NCBI GenBank assembly: GCA_000333855.2
Contig: CM007324.1
Span: 97,591-161,590, forward strand
Source of the DNA: Endotrypanum monterogeii
Taxonomy: Eukaryota > Euglenozoa > Kinetoplastea > Trypanosomatida > Trypanosomatidae
Reading direction: 5' to 3'
DNA length: 64,000 nt
How positions within the stretch are numbered: position 1 is the first letter of the stretch; each line of letters begins with the position of its first letter. Under the pieces are notes generated by a model. That model was not told the DNA's origin and did not search any database. It worked only from the letters and a program-made list of their open reading frames with translations. Positions 53,701 through 63,961 of this stretch are shown here, piece after piece. Position numbers and translations under genes: made by a program.

Positions 53701-54367
53701 TGCTGTCTACGTTGCGGCCGTGCGTGTGAAAGACGTATGGGATGTAGCGAGGTGATTTCATTTGCCAGGGGGAGCCGGTGCGGTTCGGGGACGCTGGCGC
53801 TGCATCGTGATGGCGAGGGGTGAGCTGAGGGGAGCCAAACAGACCTCGCGCCGGAGACGAGCATGACGCCAACGTTGTTGCACCTCCTGCATTGGGGGAG
53901 GTGGTGGTGGCTGTCGCGGAGGTAGGGGACAGGAGCTCGCCGGAGATTCCCGACGCACTACCGAAGCTTCCAGGGCATTGGTGTCTGTTGGAGGCCGGCC
54001 CTCCGGCGACACCTGTTGCGGTCGATGCAATGCCGTTGTCACGGCTGCGGTTGGTTAAGCCATTTCGCTGGGCGTTTATAGGACGACTTCCAGAGCGTGT
54101 CCTGCGGAGTGTGATATGAATCGTGCGCGATCGTCGATGGGGCGGGCGCGGCTGTGCATCACCACCGTCGCTACTGTGAACACGAATGCCTCGGCTGCTA
54201 CCCAGTTTTTTTTCACCTCCAAAAGGGAGGGGCTCACAGCCTATAGTAGGCTCCTGCTTCTGGTACCGTCCAGACTGCGAGTGGTGCTGGTCTGTTGCAT
54301 TTTCTCTATTATTTGTTGAGAGAGAAGCTTCTGCAGCATCATCCCCAGTCATAAACTTCTGCTTCAT
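50735..54367 (-). CDS. Serine/threonine protein kinase, STE11/MAPKKK-like
   Basis: 1210 residues. Residues 1 to about 700 are low-complexity Ser/Thr/Pro with a poly-Gln region near 705-725. The catalytic domain spans about 740-1195: glycine-rich loop GRGTSGVVYEG near 746-756, ATP-binding Lys in VAVKVLEV near 770, helix-C Glu in REVEMME, catalytic loop HRDVKGEN near 976, DFG near 999 and MAPE near 1061. All key residues are present, so it should be active. HRDVKGEN, the GTPMFMAPEII loop and SADIWSFGCLVLEV fit the STE group (MAP kinase kinase kinases). Three insertions stand out: about 40 residues after the ATP-binding Lys, about 60 residues before MELCSEGTL, and about 45 residues in the activation loop. 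It carries no signal peptide or membrane helix. Its substrate is unknown. Confidence 0.9.
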   Translation of the reverse strand: MKQKFMTGDDAAEASLSTNNRENATDQHHSQSGRYQKQEPTIGCEPLPFGGEKKLGSSRGIRVHSSDGGDAQPRPPHRRSRTIHITLRRTRSGSRPINAQRNGLTNRSRDNGIASTATGVAGGPASNRHQCPGSFGSASGISGELLSPTSATATTTSPNAGGATTLASCSSPARGLFGSPQLTPRHHDAAPASPNRTGSPWQMKSPRYIPYVFHTHGRNVDSTTPTAAAADQEMATQTVTTAATTLKSPPSSSGGPSTGGYPSTVRGVGQMYYCVHPNHPPNMKHALVPPNMRDKNMDLDRATTTEGQSRRFSLSSIPRRTSSASGVHQQPNYIPSVSGAQAISRLSHVHGNRNHHHATTLQGLESFVFPPPKKISATPHMQLQHRENYSTRGTALGCRPRGGSSHVQRDTTAVASAAECAAPCATDNVSGKGSTLSPVSYSPNAATAVIGAKSATAGGQWPSTPANLCQPDLDKMVSSVAALMPASAAPLSPSCFERNATTTTMTPPTLQLVSTPREAAAGGVSKARRSSRTVANSSSGVLPGRRQSTFSDIGKNLDDSMDSVLCGSLPSVINMPLANTAALTTSCKYSRENVASEDKTDTEIRHYRSHHRRYSTAHTSITTEEEEEGPQAAQLSTIELLRGNHMRRESGAGGSVDVLGVLSRARAARTTATGTATPASSSSGAPTTAIERWRALEQQKRREEEQQQQQHQQQQQQQQHQRLSARQWREAFRRLQENRVQWHVQGYIGRGTSGVVYEGVLESPTRTPVAVKVLEVGVPLPAVIDVSEDEDGDGSDVGGGSKKDKQKYTRKCGAAGTTFMSSSQQEALRVLLREVEMMENLHHDNIVTCLRCQVTPMKDRYLELHQRQQQPQGGEHTVGPLPDAAVLKGHGGGRHHERIGEGQYKGAGHRASDNACSAAAARTLVQVEIIMELCSEGTLSNLVRQAPNGQLPVMTARRYLRHVLKGLAYLHRNNFIHRDVKGENVLISASGVAKLADFGCSRRIMLTNNAHDTTDNEEGATSSIATTRTAATDSHPATMVEYQWFDTTGVAQTMVGTPMFMAPEIIKASEPLPTTTTTTTTTVRSPASLTAEVKCRGCEGGDEPTPPPAPVGYTASADIWSFGCLVLEVFGRTPWPASGNVYHLMKQIEQSVADLPPGVPEDTPKELLSLLRCCFHRDPHRRSTARTLLRAPWMTCEDEALEEMPPRKRR

Positions 54368-55229
54368 TTACGTTTCTGCTCTACTCAGTGCCTCCGGTCT
54401 CCTCGACACCGATCGATTTCGGTGACTCTCGATACACCTCTGCAATGTGCCCTGATATATTTATATTTATATGTACGCGCGTGTGTGTGTGTGTGTGTGT
54501 GTGTGCGATAGGGAGGGGGAGGGGGAAGTAGACGAATGGAGTGCAGATGGTGAAAGAGAAGCAATACGTAGTCGTCTCGACGGATACTGTAGTGGCCACT
54601 GGAGGCAGTAAAGAAAATAGAAAGAGGAGTGCGAGATGAGGAGTGTGTGTGTGTGTGGGGGGGGCTCTGCAGGCGTTCCGAGCAGCGTGTTGGTGGTGAC
54701 TGGAGAGAAGTTGGAGTGGGGGGGGGGGTAGTTCCCACCGCCACGATAAATCAATGAATAATTAAATAATAATAATATATATGTATATATATATATATAT
54801 ATATGTACATATACATATATATATTTGGGAAGGAGGGAGGTATCAATGAAGAAGATGAGTGGGATGTGGAGTGCTCTGTTGCGTCCCCGGGATAGCACCT
54901 GAATGAAAGGAAGAGGGGTCTCAGGCGGAAAGAAATAGGTTGTTGTTGTTGTTGTTGTTGTTAGTGTGTGTGTGTGTGTGCGCCTTTCCCCCTCTGGAGG
55001 CGGGCGGGGGAGAGGGGGCGGGGTGAGAAGAAGAGATATCAGTGTGATCCGCAACTGCAACAGCAGAAAACAATAACAAAACATATCTTATCATCCCCTT
55101 TTCTCCTCCTCGTTCCACAGCAGTTATTCCGCCCATCAGCCGCAACGGAGAGTCACCAACAGAATAGGCAGAAATAAATAAACATATACATATATTTGAA
55201 TAGACAAGGACACCGGAGAGGGAGATGTA

Positions 55230-55262
<33 letters not shown>

Positions 55263-55339
55263 ATGTGTCGCTGTCCTCTTGTCTTCCAAGGAACGGTGTG
55301 ATTACGTCAAAGAGTGCTCAAAAGACGAAGCAAAGGCGG

Positions 55340-55382
<43 letters not shown>

Positions 55383-55981
55383 CAGGAAAGACGACGACAG
55401 GGGGAGGAGGACACAAAGGGAGTGAGGAAAAAAAAATAAAAATCAAAAACAAAACAAATAATGATATACACGTTGAGCACCCCGCACAAACTCGCAGGAG
55501 TTACGTCTATGAAGGCCCAGGACCCTCATAAAAGAACAATCGCCGCTCGTGATGATGCGGTGGTGGGGTGGGGGTCGTGGGGGAGAAGGACTGGTGCACG
55601 TGAATGTGTGTGGTTACATGGACACCGGGGTAATAATATCACTACCTCCTTTTTTTTTTTCGACCCGCCCCACCCCACTGATCCCTTGTTGCCAAATCTG
55701 TGCTCAAACACTTTCAGAAGCAAAAAAAAAAAAAGAGAGAGAGAGAGCACTTCGGGAGACGGAGTAGCGCGTTCTCCAGCCCAACTGTTTGCGTCACTGT
55801 CATCTGTACGGGTTCAGGTGGTAACAGCATCAAGGACTGAGGCAAATATAAAAGAACGAGATAGATACAATATGTCCAGTGTGGACTATATAATCTCTGT
55901 AGAGGGAAGGATCCTCGATGGTGCACCATGAGGCAGAAAAACATGTTTCCGTATGTGGTGGGCAGCCTATGCGTCATACAT

Positions 55982-56021
<40 letters not shown>

Positions 56022-56344
56022 AGACATCTTACCAGTCATTTATCTCGGTTATTTCACCTCATCGACGTCAGCGGGTTTTTTTCAGCCGACCACCACTTGG
56101 GGACAGATAAGAGAAGGGGGTTGAGGAAGTGCGGGCGGTTGGGGTGCAATGGGGGAGAGGCAACAGCAGTGAAGCAAAAAAAAAAAAAATTGTTTCAAGG
56201 GAGCAATATCGAGAGGGGGAAAAAAAAATAGAGGTCTAAGGAGCCACATAAACAAAGGTCTCAGGGAAGGGGAAGGAGGGTGGGGGCCGCTACAACAGGA
56301 GATGGTGTTCAGAGAGAGAGGGTCGGTTGCGGTGAGGTTGTCGA

Positions 56345-56384
<40 letters not shown>

Positions 56385-57449
56385 GAGCGAGGGGTAGGGA
56401 GGCTACAGAAAAAAAGAAAAAAGAGGTCGATGCAAGCTCCATCACTCTTTTTTTCCCTTTCTGGTTCTCATCACCCCTCTCCCTCCCTGATACATCATTT
56501 ATCCAAGACCAACACGGCCGTCATCAAAGGGGAAATATTGAAGATATCAAACAGATCAAGGGAATAGTGGGATACACACCGTACACCGCCTGCCCTCCTT
56601 CCTTTCTCTTCCTACAGGCACATATAGACACAACCACACACATATGCATACATAACCATATATATATATATATATATATATATGGTTATGTGATCTGCTG
56701 ACGACAGTTGTGCGGAGGGAGGGGGGGGGTGGTTGGGAGTGAGCACACGAAAAAAAAAAAAACAATGTGGAAACATTCAAAAAATAAAAAATGACTTTTT
56801 TTTTTGTGGTTAGGAGGGGAGTTGGTCGGGTCGGCACACGCCTCCCTCTCCTTCCCGGGCGATAGCTGGATCCGAGGGTTAAGCGATGTGTCCGTGCTTG
56901 TGTACGGTGCAAGGTGCCGCCCTGGAGCTCAATGATTATGCACCTAGACATTCTTGTTCGTATATTCTCCGTTGCAGTCAAGAAGCTTGAGGGGAGAAAG
57001 AGATGGTATGTCAGGTGTCTTCAGGCGTGTATGGAGAGGCCCGCGACATCGGAAGCCATGGTGTGCTCCCGGAGCTAACGGTGGCGTCGCTTCTTCTCAG
57101 ACCTCCTTACCCACTACACCTATTTCTCTATAGCCCCCCCTTTTTTTTTTTTAATTTTCTCTTCCCGCAAATAAATAAATATGTATATATCTATATATAT
57201 CTATATGTAGATATAGATATATTCGACCCTCAAAAAAAAAAAAAAGCCGGTTGGACATTTTCTCACCAACAAGCAAACACCCCGAAAGTAAATGAAAAAA
57301 AAAAAAGAAGAGCAATCGTATAATATAATATAATAACAACAACAACAAAAAAAGGAATGCCTCGCGCATAAGAATCGATGTGGGGAGGGTGGGATGAGGG
57401 ATGTGTGTTTGGGGGGAGGGGAAGGTCGCGAGATGATTGCAGTGATTTC
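54368..57449. other. Long intergenic spacer, 3.1 kb
   Basis: No gene seen. It holds (TG)n at 54480-54505, a TA array at 54775-54825, (TTG)n near 54940-54962, (CA)n at 55343-55380, 55986-56020 and 56345-56382, a perfect palindrome at 56651-56690, and AT-rich runs near 57170-57222. The ORFs longer than 100 residues look like simple-repeat translations. Confidence 0.6.
56651..56690. repeat. Perfect 40-bp palindrome, CATAACC(AT)nGGTTATG
   Basis: The TA array is flanked on both sides by CATAACC and its exact complement GGTTATG, so the unique flanks are also part of the palindrome. Confidence 0.9.
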
Positions 57450-60008
57450 TCAATGGAGCGCCGTGCCGCTCTTCTCTTGCGCATAGCCGCAGTGCACCGC
57501 CTTGGTCTGAAAATATAAATTCTTCTCATGCGGCACCACGTCGTCTGCTGGGAACTTGGGAAAGTTATCGAGGACAGGGTTTGATTCACTCATCCTACAC
57601 AACCGGACCATCACGTTTGCGCCGAGTATTTCTTCAGTCTCAAATCCGATGGTCACCGCGATTTCCTTCCCGCTGGCATCGGCTGCGCCTGGGAAGAGGT
57701 GGGCGTGGTCGTTCCTGTAGTAGATGGGGTGGACCATATCACGCATGTTTTCATTCTTTTCCTTGTCGACTGCCGCCGCTTCATGTTCCATGAGGCGCGG
57801 TATCAGGAGGTACGGTGAGGCTTTCGGCTCCAGGTGGCACGTCATGGATATCTCGCGCGCCTGAAGGAATAACCAGGAGGCATCAGACGGCTGTGTCATT
57901 TCAATGGATGTGTTCTGCACCACGCGATACACGTCCGACTCCTTCAAGGGCTCGGCGAGCGAGAGCATCACGGGCGGGTAATCCATGTTATTCGGGTCAA
58001 AATCCGCTGCACCTGCTTCGTCAATGTGCATGCCTCGATGATCCATGTTCGAGAGAATGAAGGTAACGTCTATTGGTGCCTTGACAGATACCTGGAAGAC
58101 GACACCGGGCACGCGGTCGGTGAAGGTGATCGGCACGCGAGCGTCCTGCGCCAGCGGCGCGCAGAAAAGAACACCACCACCAATGAAGTACCTCATCGCG
58201 TCCTCGAAGGTCATCCAGACAGTGCTCGGGTCGCCCTCACATCGGTGAAAGCCACAGGCCGTGGCGATGTCGCCATGTTGCTTCCACAGTGGGGAATCCC
58301 ACCCCCAGGCATGCGTCCAGCCGTCTCCGAACACCCACGGGTTGCGTACACAGACCAGGCGTACCTGTTCCCGGATAAACTCCTTCACGTCCAGCACCGT
58401 GTAGGCGTGGCCGGGCAGGAGACCGGTGCCGGCGAGCGCCGTCTCCATGTCTGGCTGACCTGTAAAATCGGGGCTACTCTTCTTCTCCGTCGATATCGCG
58501 GGTGCCTTGCCGGGTGTCGTGAAGATCGCCTGGTATCCCTGCTTCTGCCACTGCAGCATCTTGAGCAGCAGTTCGCGGGGGTTTGGCTCCGCCGGGTTGG
58601 CAAACATGTCGTCGAAGCGCATTGCTGGGAATCCCGTCATGTCGGTCAGTGCATGCATCGGGTCACCGGATTGGATCATGGCGTAGCTGCCGTGTAGCTT
58701 GGCGAAGGCCTTCTCCAAAATGGATGGCCACAGCTCACACGGGTCGCTGCTGCGCGTGTAGACCGGTTGGCCAGCGACGACTGGGAGGTAGTCATCCACA
58801 AGGACGCTGCGCCAGAGACCATTTTTGCTGAAGGAGACACGGTACGCACCGATGGCGCGCTCGCACCGCGCCGCATCAGCACCCTTGGGGTGTCGGAACA
58901 TCTTTATAATTGCCCGAGGCTCCTCCGAGAGCGTGGTCAATGCGCAGATAAACCAGCAGTTCCCCAGTTCACCCTGTTCGACACACCCGGGGTAGATGGC
59001 GTTGCGAAAGAGCCGAACCTGGCTCTGCATCTCCGGCTTCACGCACATGTGCGGTCGACCCCACGGCAGCGGCTTGAAGGGCTTCGACGCGCCAGAGTCA
59101 ATGGAGGACTGCACGGGCGGAAAGGAGAGGTCCACGAAGGGCAGATGATTCTCCAGACATATTTCGAGAACGCGCTCCGCATCCGTCTCGTCCCCTGCGA
59201 TGGCGCGAATGGCGTCTATCTCCGCCTGCACGAGCTTCTCGTTCTGGGCCTCGCTGCGACTCCTCAGGTACTCCTCTGACAAAGGCAGCGCACGTAGCTT
59301 GCTTGAGAAGCCGTTCACGAAGCCGCTGATGAACAGCTCTGTCTCGCCCGGGTAGACGATGGCCTCCACCACGTACTCGCCCGTCTTGTCGTTGAGCGTC
59401 ATCTTTGCATTTTCGAGTGGTTTTACTTTGCTATGTTTGCCAAAGGTACACACCACAAACACCTCGAAGGCGCGGCTGTCGTTGTAGAAGGCCCACGTCT
59501 TGTTGCGACGGTTAACGACCCGATAGAGAATACCGGGTTCTTCAAAGCAGTTGGTGACATCACCCTGCATGTCCGGCTCACCGTTCAAAAACTCGATTTT
59601 TGTCGATGCAGCAGCAGCAGCACTACTACCATGAGTAGCCGAGGATGGAGCGAGATTCTCGTACACGGGTTTCTGCGCAGTCCCGATGTCAAACTCATCT
59701 TCCGGGTCGTCCTCAGGCACCTGCAGGCTCACTGGGTCCCACCTCTGTGGGGGTTTCGTTGCCAACTTGCGTGGCTTCATGAAGGCATTTGTTACCGGGG
59801 GCGAGGCGACAACGGGCTCCTCGGCGTACACCAGGCCAGTAGTCATGCTGTCGCCATCCTCGAAAGCAGTGTACTCATTTTGAATCTCCTCTGCAAACTT
59901 GTAGGCGTCGTTCCCAGAGGCCGGCTTCTCTGCTGCATCGAACTCAAAAGAATCTGAGAAGATGCTGTCGTTGCTGATGACATCCGCCTCAGTCGGTGGG
60001 TACGACAT
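57450..60008 (-). CDS. Calpain-like cysteine peptidase with intact catalytic triad
   Basis: 852 residues from the start chosen here. The ORF is open for 122 codons further upstream, but that stretch reads as simple sequence and pyrimidine tract (THTHTHT, Q-run), so MSYPPTEADV at 60008 is preferred. An acidic N-terminal region is followed near 170-245 by a domain typical of kinetoplastid calpains (YRVVNRRNKTWAFYNDSR, then ETELFISGFVNGF; DUF1935-like). The papain-like core has all three catalytic residues: C351 in QGELGNCWF, H534 in GHAYTVL and N556 in RNPWVFGDGW. Many kinetoplastid calpain-like proteins lack one or more of these, so this one may be a true protease. A beta-sandwich, C2-like C-terminal region follows (VPGVVFQVSVKAPIDVTFIL). 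No EF-hands, N-myristoylation glycine or membrane helix is present. It lies between adenylosuccinate lyase and the kinase. Confidence 0.9.
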   Translation of the reverse strand: MSYPPTEADVISNDSIFSDSFEFDAAEKPASGNDAYKFAEEIQNEYTAFEDGDSMTTGLVYAEEPVVASPPVTNAFMKPRKLATKPPQRWDPVSLQVPEDDPEDEFDIGTAQKPVYENLAPSSATHGSSAAAAASTKIEFLNGEPDMQGDVTNCFEEPGILYRVVNRRNKTWAFYNDSRAFEVFVVCTFGKHSKVKPLENAKMTLNDKTGEYVVEAIVYPGETELFISGFVNGFSSKLRALPLSEEYLRSRSEAQNEKLVQAEIDAIRAIAGDETDAERVLEICLENHLPFVDLSFPPVQSSIDSGASKPFKPLPWGRPHMCVKPEMQSQVRLFRNAIYPGCVEQGELGNCWFICALTTLSEEPRAIIKMFRHPKGADAARCERAIGAYRVSFSKNGLWRSVLVDDYLPVVAGQPVYTRSSDPCELWPSILEKAFAKLHGSYAMIQSGDPMHALTDMTGFPAMRFDDMFANPAEPNPRELLLKMLQWQKQGYQAIFTTPGKAPAISTEKKSSPDFTGQPDMETALAGTGLLPGHAYTVLDVKEFIREQVRLVCVRNPWVFGDGWTHAWGWDSPLWKQHGDIATACGFHRCEGDPSTVWMTFEDAMRYFIGGGVLFCAPLAQDARVPITFTDRVPGVVFQVSVKAPIDVTFILSNMDHRGMHIDEAGAADFDPNNMDYPPVMLSLAEPLKESDVYRVVQNTSIEMTQPSDASWLFLQAREISMTCHLEPKASPYLLIPRLMEHEAAAVDKEKNENMRDMVHPIYYRNDHAHLFPGAADASGKEIAVTIGFETEEILGANVMVRLCRMSESNPVLDNFPKFPADDVVPHEKNLYFQTKAVHCGYAQEKSGTALH

Positions 60009-61843
60009 GGTGGCGTAGAGGCGGAGGGAAGCGGAGGGGGAGGGGAGAAATATATCAATGAGAGATGAGGTGGGTGCGTGGGCACACCTGTGACAGTTCG
60101 TTCTTTGTTTGGATGTTCCCTCTTTTTTTTTTTGTTGTTGTTGTTGTTGAACGGATGGACGTGTGTCAGTACGTCGGTGTGTGGGCCGTAGCGGAGGATG
60201 GGCAGATGTGTGTGTGTGTGTGTGTGTGGGAATCAAAGAAAACGACGGTTCTCGTGGCAAGGGATCAGACGATATGGCTGCAAATCGTGTATGTATGTAT
60301 GTATGTGTAAAAAAAAAAAAAGGCGCACACCAGAGGGGAATGAGAAAATGAAACAAGAGATGCATACACCACACGAGGAGAGCTCAGCTGCTCGTGGGAG
60401 GACCACCTTCCTCTCCCTCTCCCTCTCCCTTCGCCGCAGAGAAATATCTCAACACCTGGGGAAGGGGAGGGGAGGGGATGAGCGAATCGATGAGACGCTA
60501 TCAGTCTTCTTTATAACATTGCGGGTGTAACAAGAGGGTCTCTCGTACTCCCCCCTCACACCTCTTTTTTTTTTTTTTTCAAATATAATTTGTGTGAGCG
60601 GAGCATGGCGTGTGCGTGTGTATCCAAGAAAAAAAAAATCGGATGCTCTTGGACTGTGTGGTAGGGGGGGGGTGGGGTCAAAGTCACTCCCCGTTCTCGC
60701 AACAGCTCTTCAGAATAAGCAGTGGTGCGAACGCCTTTCCTTTTGTAACCGACTTCAAAGATTTCCGCCTCTCTTCTCGCCAATCCTCACACCTCAGAAC
60801 GTTCATGAGTAAATAAATATGTATGTACTGATGTTTGTCGATAACAACAACAACAACAACAAAAAGTTATCCAAGGTGTTGGGATCGCCAAGCGTGTGCG
60901 TATGTGTTTTTCTCCGCGGAGCTGAGGGGTGGGGGAGTGGTCAATAGGTAAATACACTCGTGTACAGCGGGCGCCATCGCCACTTCAAATTTTTTTTTTT
61001 CTTCGCCGCACAGACAAAAAAAACAACAACAATAAGAACAACGGCAAAACAATTCTGCAGCGATGATGTCTTGCATGACAATGCATCAATTACGAGCCCG
61101 TCGGACGTGAAGGTGAATACACGACGGGAGGGAAAGAGATTGGGGGGGGGGAAAAAAGGTGATGGCCACCACAGTACTTTCCTGACATACCGAAATCGGT
61201 TTTGGGCACACTTTTCTTTTTTTTCCCGAAGGAAGAGGAGGTGTGGGGGAAGTTCCTCACCCTTGGGTTTCTTTACGCCCCTCCTTCCCCCTTCCCCCTC
61301 CCCCCCTGGCGAAGGAGGGTCCCTGTAATGTTTGTGCGTGCTGAGGGATAAAGAGAGTCTCCGTGAACAAACCACCACCACGAGAGAAAAAAAATAAAAA
61401 TAAAACAGCAACAAGGAAAACATACGAAGGACAACGTCACCCTCCATCACAGAAGATTTTGTTTTGGACGATCGACTGCGATCCATAGTTTGCATAGAAG
61501 GGTGGATGCATGCGTGCATGCGCGTGCACCTGTGGTTTGGGGGGGGTAGGGGGTAGGTGGTGTGGGCAGGTGGATGTTGTTCATCAAGAAGCTTCGCACC
61601 CTCTTCTTTCCATTCACCCGAGGAGGAGGAGGAGGGGGGGGGCGGGGAGACAATCAGCAACAAGATCTCTCATCCTTTTTAAATGTCATACGAGGAACCC
61701 ACTCACTACATATATATACACGCACGCACACACACACACACACACATACATATACATATATATATATATATACTATACAGACCATAACATGTAACATTTT
61801 TACAAACGTCTCTGCGCTCTTTCTCGCCTTTACATATATATAC

Positions 61844-61902
<59 letters not shown>

Positions 61903-61935
61903 CAAATATACATATATATGTATTATAATCGTGTC
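60009..61935. other. Intergenic spacer, 1.9 kb
   Basis: No gene seen. A pyrimidine tract on the minus strand lies just upstream of the calpain start (fwd 60014-60052). Also (TTG)n near 60133-60150, (TG)n near 60209-60228, G-run and A-run stretches near 61141-61157, (CA)n near 61727-61746 and a long TA array at 61836-61918. Confidence 0.6.
61836..61918. repeat. Long (TA)n array with TACA interruptions
   Basis: About 80 bases of alternating TA with regular ACATATA interruptions, starting some 20 bases beyond the adenylosuccinate lyase stop codon, so in its 3' UTR. Confidence 0.9.
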
Positions 61936-63354
61936 TTATAATCGTGCCGTGTATCCAACGTAGGTGAAGGGGGTGATGGCGAGTAGCTCCTGCCTCACCT
62001 CTTCCGTGATGCCGTTGATATTTCGAATAAAACTGTGCACGGTTTCCCTGGTAATCTGTGCGTTACCCCGTGTCAAGTCCTTCAGTGCTTCGTACGGTTT
62101 CGGGTAACCCTCGCGACGCAGCACCGTTTGGATGCCCTCTGCCACGACAGCCCAGTTGCTATCCAGGTCCGCAGCGATGGCGTCCTTGTTCAGCAGCAAT
62201 TTCCCAATCCCGCGACACAGAGAAGCCAATGCAATGAGGGCATGACTCAGCGGAACACCGAGGTTGCGCAACACCGTGCTGTCGGTGAGGTCGCGCTGCA
62301 GGCGGGAGATGGGAAGCTTAGCTGAGAGGAAGCCGAGGACGGCGTTGCTCATCCCAAGGTTTCCCTCGGCATTCTCAAAGTCGATGGGGTTGACTTTATG
62401 CGGCATCGCGCTGCTGCCGACCTCACCGGCCTTCACCTTCTGCTGGAAGTAGCCCAGGGAGATGTACTGCCAGACGTCCTTGGATAGGTCCAGCAATATT
62501 GTGTGCAGCCGCGCACACGCATCACAGATCGCGGCGAGGTTGTCGTAGTGCTCGACCTGTGTCGTGTAGCACTGACGGCGCAGGCTAAGATACTTCTCCA
62601 GGAAGAGATCCCCAAAGGCTCGCCAGTCCACGTCAGGATAGGCGCATAGGTGCGCGTTAAAGTTGCCAGTTGCACCGCCGAACTTGCCCGTGTGTGGGAT
62701 GTCAAGCAGCATCGCCCGCTGCCCTTCCAGACGCTCAACCCACACCATGAACTCCTTCGCCAGGTTTGTTGGACTCGCCGGCTGACCGTGCGTTCGAGCC
62801 AGCATTGGGACATCCCACTCGGGCATCTTGCTTCTAAGAAGTCCGATCAGGCGATCAAGCTCTGGGACGTAGTGATTATGTAGCGCATCGCGCAAGAGCA
62901 TTGGGATCGATGTGTTGTTGATGTCCTGCGACGTTAATCCGAAATGAATAAATTCCGTCTCGGCACCGAGGCCGCAGGCGGACATCTTTTCCTTCAGGTA
63001 GTATTCAACCGCCTTGATGTCGTGGTTTGTCACAGATTCGATTTCCTTGATCTTCGCCGCATCATCGACGGTAAAATTTTCGAAGGTGGTCGCCCTAAGC
63101 TGTTGCAGCTGCGCATCCGTCACCCCACGCAGCGGTGTGATCGTTGGCACCTCTTTGCAGAGGGCTTCGAAATACTGTACCTCCACCTGAACGCGATATT
63201 TAAACAACGCGTATTCCGAGAAGTATGCACGCAGCGGGGCCGTGTTGCGCTTGTAGCGGCCATCCAGTGGGGAGAGGGCAAAGAGGGGATTGTCTTGGGT
63301 AATCTCCGCCGGGGCCCTGTGAGCCGTCGTCGTTACCGCCGCTGGTTCCGACAT
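61936..63354 (-). CDS. ADSL: Adenylosuccinate lyase, possibly glycosomal
   Basis: Cleaves adenylosuccinate to AMP and fumarate. In purine-auxotrophic kinetoplastids it serves salvage through IMP; in other organisms it also splits SAICAR. The 472-residue protein is close to the bacterial PurB type (about 456). It has the superfamily loop signature GSSAMPHKVNPIDFENAEG at about 312-330, with the catalytic Ser in SSAMPHKVN, the TRTHGQPASPTN block near 185-196, and FGLTSQDINNT near 135-145. The protein ends in ARL, which fits the PTS1 peroxisomal/glycosomal consensus; glycosomal import is inferred. The start is supported by a pyrimidine tract and AG 24 bases upstream. It is the first minus-strand gene in the window; its relation to calpain and kinase downstream is positional only. 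Confidence 0.95.
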   Translation of the reverse strand: MSEPAAVTTTAHRAPAEITQDNPLFALSPLDGRYKRNTAPLRAYFSEYALFKYRVQVEVQYFEALCKEVPTITPLRGVTDAQLQQLRATTFENFTVDDAAKIKEIESVTNHDIKAVEYYLKEKMSACGLGAETEFIHFGLTSQDINNTSIPMLLRDALHNHYVPELDRLIGLLRSKMPEWDVPMLARTHGQPASPTNLAKEFMVWVERLEGQRAMLLDIPHTGKFGGATGNFNAHLCAYPDVDWRAFGDLFLEKYLSLRRQCYTTQVEHYDNLAAICDACARLHTILLDLSKDVWQYISLGYFQQKVKAGEVGSSAMPHKVNPIDFENAEGNLGMSNAVLGFLSAKLPISRLQRDLTDSTVLRNLGVPLSHALIALASLCRGIGKLLLNKDAIAADLDSNWAVVAEGIQTVLRREGYPKPYEALKDLTRGNAQITRETVHSFIRNINGITEEVRQELLAITPFTYVGYTARL

Positions 63355-63377
63355 CGAGATGGCTCCAGGTACTCGAG

Positions 63378-63424
63378 CTAGTACAGGAGAGGGGAGGGGG
63401 GAAGGAAGAGGGGAGGTCGTGGGG
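63378..63424 (-). promoter_or_regulatory. Predicted spliced-leader acceptor for adenylosuccinate lyase
   Basis: On the minus strand a strong tract (CCTCCCCTCTTCCTTCCCCC and onward to CTCTCCTGTACT) is followed by its first AG at 63379-63378, predicting a 5' UTR of about 23 bases. Confidence 0.65.
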
Positions 63425-63465
63425 TAGCTATGAGGGTCCTACAAGTGGAGCGAGGCGATGGAAAT

Positions 63466-63596
63466 GGGATATATATATATATATATATATACGACCGTTT
63501 TTTTTTTTTCTTCCCTTTCTCTCTGAGTAAAAAAAATAATATATATATATATATATATATAAATAAATTATATATATATATATATATATGTATATA
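63466..63596. repeat. Clustered (TA)n arrays
   Basis: Two TA arrays separated by a T-run and a short unique stretch, upstream of the lyase gene. Seen directly. Confidence 0.9.
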
Positions 63597-63961
63597 AGTA
63601 CACTTATGTTGGTGTGTATCAGGGGCTCTACGAAGCAAATTCAGCGGAGGATGAGTGCGGAAACAAAAAAGAAAGTATCCAAAATAAGAGACGAGGAATG
63701 TGATGGCGGTGGCGGTCGCGGGGGTGCGGCGTGTGCGTGGGGACTCGGTCGTTGTCCAAGACCCAGAGAAATGCGCACACAATTCCTTCTCATCCTTCTC
63801 TTTTTCTCTCTCTGTCGTTTTTCCTTTATTTTGTGTGCTTTTCATTTTTTTTTTGTATTATTATTTTTTTTTAATACTCGAGCATAAACAAGAGACGCAA
63901 CCAAGAGATGGAAAAAACAACAAAAAAAAAACGGGCACGCTTATAAATAAATACACAGATG

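Noticed and set aside
60009..60374. N-terminal extension of the calpain ORF by 122 residues
   Set aside because: The extension reads as translated CA repeats, Gln/Lys runs and pyrimidine tract; MSYPPTEADV at 60008 is the natural start.
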